Positions 59,650 to 64,000 of a DNA stretch of 64,000 bases are shown here, one piece after another. How positions within the stretch are numbered: position 1 is the stretch's first letter; every line of letters starts with the position of its first letter. The notes under the pieces are model-generated. The model searched no databases. It had not been told where the DNA came from and saw only the letters and a list, made by a program, of their open reading frames with translations. The DNA is from Membranipora membranacea (lineage: Eukaryota > Bryozoa > Gymnolaemata > Cheilostomatida > Membraniporidae), in assembly GCA_914767715.1 (NCBI GenBank), contig OU612074.1:22120062-22184061 (forward strand), in the 5' to 3' direction. Both the position numbers and the translations under genes were made by a program.

Positions 59650-60964
59650 TGTTAGCCACGGAGCAGCCAAACAGGAGGTAAAACTCAAGCTTGATACTGG
59701 TGCTCAAGCTTACATCCTCCCTGTCAACATAGCTCAAGCACTGGGTGCTACGATCTAAAGGAGTAGTGCTAAGTTGATTGATTACAACGGAGATGTAATC
59801 AGGAATCATGGCCACACTATACTGTCTGAAGGCAGTGCACCTGATGGGTAGCCAATCTCATTCGAACTCGCTGATAATGACAGATGCCCACTGCTGGGGT
59901 TGTCCTCATGTGTCGAGCTGAACTTGGTGCGTCGAGTCGAGTTTGATGAGTGCTTTAGTGGTATTGGCTGTCTGGATAGAGAGCATGAGATAAAATTAGA
60001 CCCTTCAGTCAAACCTGTTGTTAACAGGGCACGAAGAATTCCATTATCAATGACGAACAAAGTTAAGGTTGAGCTGCAGAAGATGGAGGACTCTGGGATA
60101 ATTGCTAAGGTTGATGAGCCGACTGAGTGGGTTAGCAGCATGGTGGTCGCCGAGAAAAAGCATGGTGGTGTCAGAATCTGCCTTGACCCCAGAGAATTGA
60201 ATAAGGCGATCCTACGAAAACATCACCATATACCCACCCTAGATGATATTGCCCACAAGTTCGCTGGCATGAGAATATCCACCATCCTCGACATGAAGCA
60301 TGCATACTGGCATGTGCCCCTGGACAAGAAAAGTCAACTGCTGACTACCTTCAACACCCCCTTTGGGAGACGTTGTTTCCTGCGTCTGCCCTTTGGCATA
60401 AACTCCGCGGCCGAGGTATTCGAAAAGAGGGTTGAAGGGATGTTTGGTGACCTCCAAGTTGCCATATACTTTGATGATCTAATAGTATATGGCAAAGATC
60501 AGGAAGAACATGATCATAGCCTAAGGAGGCAGCTAGAGAGGGCCAAGAAATGTAATGTCAAGTTCAATAAGGAGAAAATGCAGCTCAACAAGACAGAAGT
60601 AAAGTATTTGGGCCACATTGTATCTGCGGATGGACCGCGTCCAGACCCAGACAAGGTTCAAGCCATCAATGACATGCCAAACCCTACAGACAGCAAGGGC
60701 ATACAGAGACTGATGGGGTCGCTCAACTTCCTATGTGGATTCATACCCAACATAACTGACATGACTACTCCCCTGAGGTCTCTTCTCAATACAGATGAGT
60801 CCTGTTGGGTATGGGGCCCACAACAAGACAGAGCCATGGAGGAAATCAAAAAGGCACTCACCAGTCAGCCACAGAGCAAAACTGGCCACAAATCGACAAA
60901 GAGCTGCTTGCCATTGTGTATGGATTTGAAAGATTTCACAGCTATGTGTATGGCAGGCCTGTAG
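59650..60964 (+). pseudogene. Gypsy protease and reverse transcriptase, disrupted
   Basis: The protease site is LDTGAQAYILP at about 59686. In-frame stops lie at 59756-59758 and 59849-59851. From 59900 the frame is open: RT has FDECFSGIG, MTNKVKVELQKMEDSGII, RICLDPRELNKAI, DMKHAYWHVPLD, LPFGINSAAEVF and the catalytic YFDDLIVYG, then NFLCGFIPN. RT itself looks intact. At about 60870-60890 the sequence jumps from KKALTSQP to WPQIDKELLAIVYG in another frame, losing about 60 residues with the first RNase H catalytic acid. Confidence 0.88.
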
Positions 60965-62480
60965 ACGTTCAGTCGGACCACAATCCCTTGGTCAGCATAG
61001 TGGAAAAAGAGCTGCACAAAGCATCCCCTTGCTTGCAGAAACTCCTGCTCAGACTGATGAAGTATCATGTCAACCACATATCCTATGTTCCTGACAAACA
61101 CCTATATCTGGCCGACACCCTATCACGAGCCTACATAGGTGATGCAGATGGTGAAATAGAGGACGAGATAATCATGGTCCATACTGTACAAGTGTGTGAG
61201 GAGAAGGAAGAAGCCCTTCGTGAAGACTACCTGGCATATGGAATCATGCAGCTGCTCAAGACAACCATACTGGAGGGTTGGATCTGGCAGACTAAGGCAC
61301 GAGCACCCTCCGAGCTCCACCCATACTGGAATGTAAGGGACGAGTTGAATATTCAGGATGGCTTCATATATAGAGGGGAACAGCTCCTGATTCCTCAACA
61401 ACTACAACCAGAATACCTCCGTGTTGTCCATAGAGGCCATCTAGGCATTACCGAATGCACTGAGAGAGCTCGTCAGTACATGTTCTGGCCAGGGATGGCT
61501 ACGGACGTAAGGGAGATGGTGTCGAACTGCAACACTTGTCAGAAGTATGCCAACCAACAGCAGAAGGAACCCCTAATGCCTCATGCGATACCTGATCTTC
61601 CCTGGTGCAAGGTTGGTATGGACATAATGGATTTTCAGGAGAAGTCTTACTTGGTAGTCGTCGACTTCTATTCCCATTACCCCGAGATAAGAATAATGAA
61701 ACAGAAGAGCAGCGAAGATGTGGTAATGGCACTCAAGTCCATATTTGCTGGTATACTTCAGGAGATAGTTGCCGACAATATGCCCTTCAACAGTTATGTG
61801 ATGGGTCAGTTTGCTTCTCTATGGGGTTTCAAGATCACCACGTCCAGCCCTAAAAGTCGAATGGCCTGGCTGAGAGGTACGTTCAAACCATCAAACAGTT
61901 CCTGAGGAAAACTGCAGACTCTGGTGAGGACCTATATGAGTCACAGTTAGCATACAAACAGACACCTGCAACGGGGCTCCCTTTTAGTCCAGCTGAGATG
62001 GGTTTTGGCAGGAACATAAGGGGCCCTCTGCCCTGCACACACTCATACCTCCAGCCCGCTGCAGTGATTGCACATGACAGGCTTACCCAGAGGCAGGAGA
62101 CTCACAAGGAGACTTACCATAAAACAGCTAGACAACTTGGACCACTGACTGAAGGTGACAATGTGCTGGTGAGAACAGGCAAAGAAGACCGATGGCAACC
62201 TGGACGTGTTGTAGAGACACACTCATCCCCTAGATTGTATGTGGTGCACAATGGACGAAACTTGGCGAGAAGGAACAGAGTGCATCTCAAACATGCTATG
62301 GCCACTCCGGATGCCAACTTAGCTAAGCCCTCTCCCCCTGGCCCACCTTGTCCACCAAGGTCTGAGGAGACTGCTGCTGAGGGTAACATGGCACCCTCTT
62401 CCCCTTCCCCGGCCACTCCCCTGCCCCCCCCCAAGACACGGCGCTCAGTTGAACCGAGGCACTATGCCTGCCCGATTTGA
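60870..62480 (+). pseudogene. Gypsy RNase H end and integrase, frameshifted
   Basis: Starts in the RNase H tail (DKELLAIVYGFERFHSYVYG, DHNPL, YVPDKHLYLADTLSRA). Integrase has the zinc domain HRGHLGITE...CNTCQKY (HHCC). The core has GMDIMDF and VADNMPFNS (first two catalytic Asp; N is usually followed by G, here M). A frameshift at about 61845-61870 precedes NGLAERYVQTIKQFLRK with the third acid (Glu). The C-terminus has LTEGDNVLVR, WQPGRVVE and a proline-rich tail ending at 62480. No chromodomain. Confidence 0.88.
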
Positions 62481-62620
62481 GGGCTTCACGATGGGTTAAC
62501 TCTGTTAACGCCTCTGCCCCATGTACATAGCCTATATATATAAATACCCATTTTAGTCCTAGTTCATACCTTCCGCGGTGACGGTTTAGTTCTAACCCAT
62601 TTGTGTTTGTCCCCTGTTTC

Positions 62621-62635
62621 CCAAAAAGGGGAGGA
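62621..62635 (+). promoter_or_regulatory. Polypurine tract
   Basis: AAAAAGGGGAGGA directly before the 3' LTR; the plus-strand DNA primer site of LTR elements. Confidence 0.75.
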
Positions 62636-62872
62636 TGTTGTATTATTGTTATCATGACTCATATCACATGACTGTCATGTGATCACCCTATTATGCTCTT
62701 TGATATTGGAGTCAGAAAAGTCAGTTGATGACCATGAGGAGAGCAGATCTGCTGAAATATAAAAGTCTACCGGTTGCTGAAACTTATACCTAGTTATATG
62801 AGTACTCATTAGTTAGGCTGGCCAGCCCTTAGGTACACCAGACATCTACACCAGGTAATTGTACATACTACA
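62636..62872 (+). repeat. 3' LTR
   Basis: 237 bp, lacking an 11-bp segment present in the 5' LTR (around 58455-58465), with about ten other differences by eye. Confidence 0.95.
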
Positions 62873-62877
62873 AACAG

Positions 62878-63459
62878 TACCCCCAGCACATGTTGGTAAC
62901 CCATTTAGGTCAGTGAACTGACTGAACTTACCATGTTTCCTTGCTTTTTCCTCTCCCTTTCGAAAACTTTTCTTTTTGCATGGGGGCCGCCATTGTGAAT
63001 TATAATTTTCAGTTACAGCTGCATTGGGAGTTGTACTCTTTATTTCCATTGAATCATAACTCTTAAAAATTCTAGCAATGAGATCATTCAGAATGTACTC
63101 CTAAGGGTTTAGACAATTTTTAGCCAACCATGCAACCAACACTGCCTAAGCCCTTAGACAATGCAGAATGGTCCATCTACTACTATTGGAACAGACCAAT
63201 GAATGACAACTGAGAACAATTGCCTAGAATCCCAATACCCTGGTAGGCTTCCGATAAGGCTTTGTTGAGTGGAGTGCAAATCACAGTTTTTGTGAGCTTG
63301 TGTGGGGTAGCACATTGTGCTGCCTTTCTATCATAAATCAGCAGCAGTTATGGGCTACTTACAACAAAAATCATCAGGCACAACAGAATCTATATAGTCT
63401 ATCATTCTGGCACACTTACGGGACCATCATTGAACGAACATCGTGTTTTAGGCCAATGG
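62878..63459. other. Spacer, no supported gene
   Basis: Short ORFs only. Its right part may be the degraded beginning of the LINE that becomes recognisable from about 63460. Confidence 0.4.
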
Positions 63460-64000
63460 AATTCCAAATACCAACTGCTTCTACCTTGAGAATAATGGGA
63501 AACCAAGTGCTGCTGTTTTGGCCTCCACCAACATTCAAATAGAGCCCTTGTTTTTAAACAGCGACATGGTAGCCATCTCCATACGACCTGACCCAACCCA
63601 GATTCTTTACAATATAAAACCAACCATTGTAGTATCTATCTATCTCCCTATTGAAGATCTAAACATTCCAAGCACACAGCTCCAGAACCTCATAACATAT
63701 TGAAAGACAAATTCCATTTGTTGGAGGCTATGACCGCAATGCACATAACATTATCAAGGGGTCAGCTTTTACTAGACTTTTCGCTATCCAGTGAGCTGAA
63801 GATTGCCAACCAGGGCAACGAAACAACATTTGTGTCAACCAATGCCCAATCGCTCATTGACATCACCGTTATTTCACGCTGTCTATTGCAAAATCTTGAT
63901 AAGTGGCAAATGTCACCTCATGTAACCTTGAGTGACCATAAACAATTAGAAAAAGAGCTCTTTCTGAGTATACCAATAAATCCCAACCCTCCCAAAATCC
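63460..64000 (+). mobile_element. LINE endonuclease domain, truncated by window end
   Basis: APE-type endonuclease pieces in shifting frames: GKPSAAVLAS..., SDMVAISIRPD..., VVSIYLPIED, then GGYDRNAHN (the GGDFNAHN motif, two residues changed) at 63723, IANQGNETTFVST, SLIDITVIS and VTLSDHKQ (SDH at 63931-63939). This order is that of Jockey/CR1/I-type LINEs. Stops at about 63702 and 63797 show decay. The RT would lie beyond the window; whether this is the partner of the RNase H fragment at 15032 is unknown. Confidence 0.75.

Larger units (their letters stand above)
58398..62872 (+). mobile_element. Gypsy LTR retrotransposon, complete but defective
   Basis: 4,475 bp with LTRs of 248 and 237 bp that begin TG and end CA, flanked by the 5-bp target duplication AACAG (58393-58397 and 62873-62877). 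Internal order is gag, protease, reverse transcriptase, RNase H remnant, integrase: Gypsy order. Coding regions carry at least three stops, several frameshifts and a deletion of most of RNase H, so it cannot move by itself. LTR differences (an 11-bp indel plus scattered changes) show it is not a very recent insertion. No chromodomain or envelope gene is seen. Confidence 0.95.

Noticed and set aside
58838-62480. Endogenous retrovirus with envelope
   Set aside because: No third ORF or membrane protein between integrase and the polypurine tract.

Overview
The window is animal nuclear DNA, AT-rich, with intron-split genes, GT-AG splice sites, long repeat-filled introns and spacers, and several classes of decayed transposable elements. 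The species cannot be fixed from sequence alone. The gene content (HNK-1-type carbohydrate sulfotransferase, SMPD2-type neutral sphingomyelinase, fukutin/LicD-type enzyme, tyrosine-motif receptor) together with RTE-type, Gypsy and other retroelements fits a marine invertebrate, possibly an early-branching one; that is inference.

Layout. 1-2.6 kb: no supported gene. 2.9-7.5 kb, minus: a five-exon carbohydrate sulfotransferase whose reading frame is interrupted by one TAG 34 codons before the conserved C-terminus. 7.6-18 kb: gene-poor, with a MITE, duplicated segments of unknown nature, a tRNA-derived SINE, a 5'-truncated RTE-type reverse transcriptase and an abutting RNase H/zinc-finger fragment of a second LINE. 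18.2-21.7 kb, plus: a complete six-exon type I receptor-like protein (335 aa) with a small glycosylated ectodomain and tyrosine motifs in the tail; intron 2 holds a 28-bp minisatellite. 25.6-28.3 kb, plus: a complete three-exon LicD/fukutin-family protein (255 aa). 29.9-41.6 kb, minus: a complete ten-exon SMPD2-type neutral sphingomyelinase (407 aa). Three of its nine 3' splice sites carry local duplications, one expanded into a 52-bp array of about 15 copies of the splice acceptor itself. 45.0-53.3 kb, plus: a leucine-rich-repeat gene with two unique N-terminal exons followed by 24 near-identical, frame-symmetric LRR exons in a 274-bp tandem array; its 3' end is not found. 53.4-58.4 kb: mostly featureless, with a perfect inverted repeat and a broken CxxC-type ORF. 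58.4-62.9 kb: a full-length but defective Gypsy LTR retrotransposon with clean 5-bp target duplication. 63.4-64.0 kb: the endonuclease domain of another LINE, running off the window.

The genes do not form a pathway. Several are membrane or secretory-pathway proteins (sulfotransferase, LicD-like enzyme, sphingomyelinase, receptor). The most unusual features are the LRR exon array, which could in principle yield many protein variants by exon skipping because every exon is phase 2-2, and the acceptor-derived satellite in the sphingomyelinase gene. Exon structures were built by hand from splice consensus, phase continuity and similarity to known families; no transcript evidence was available.
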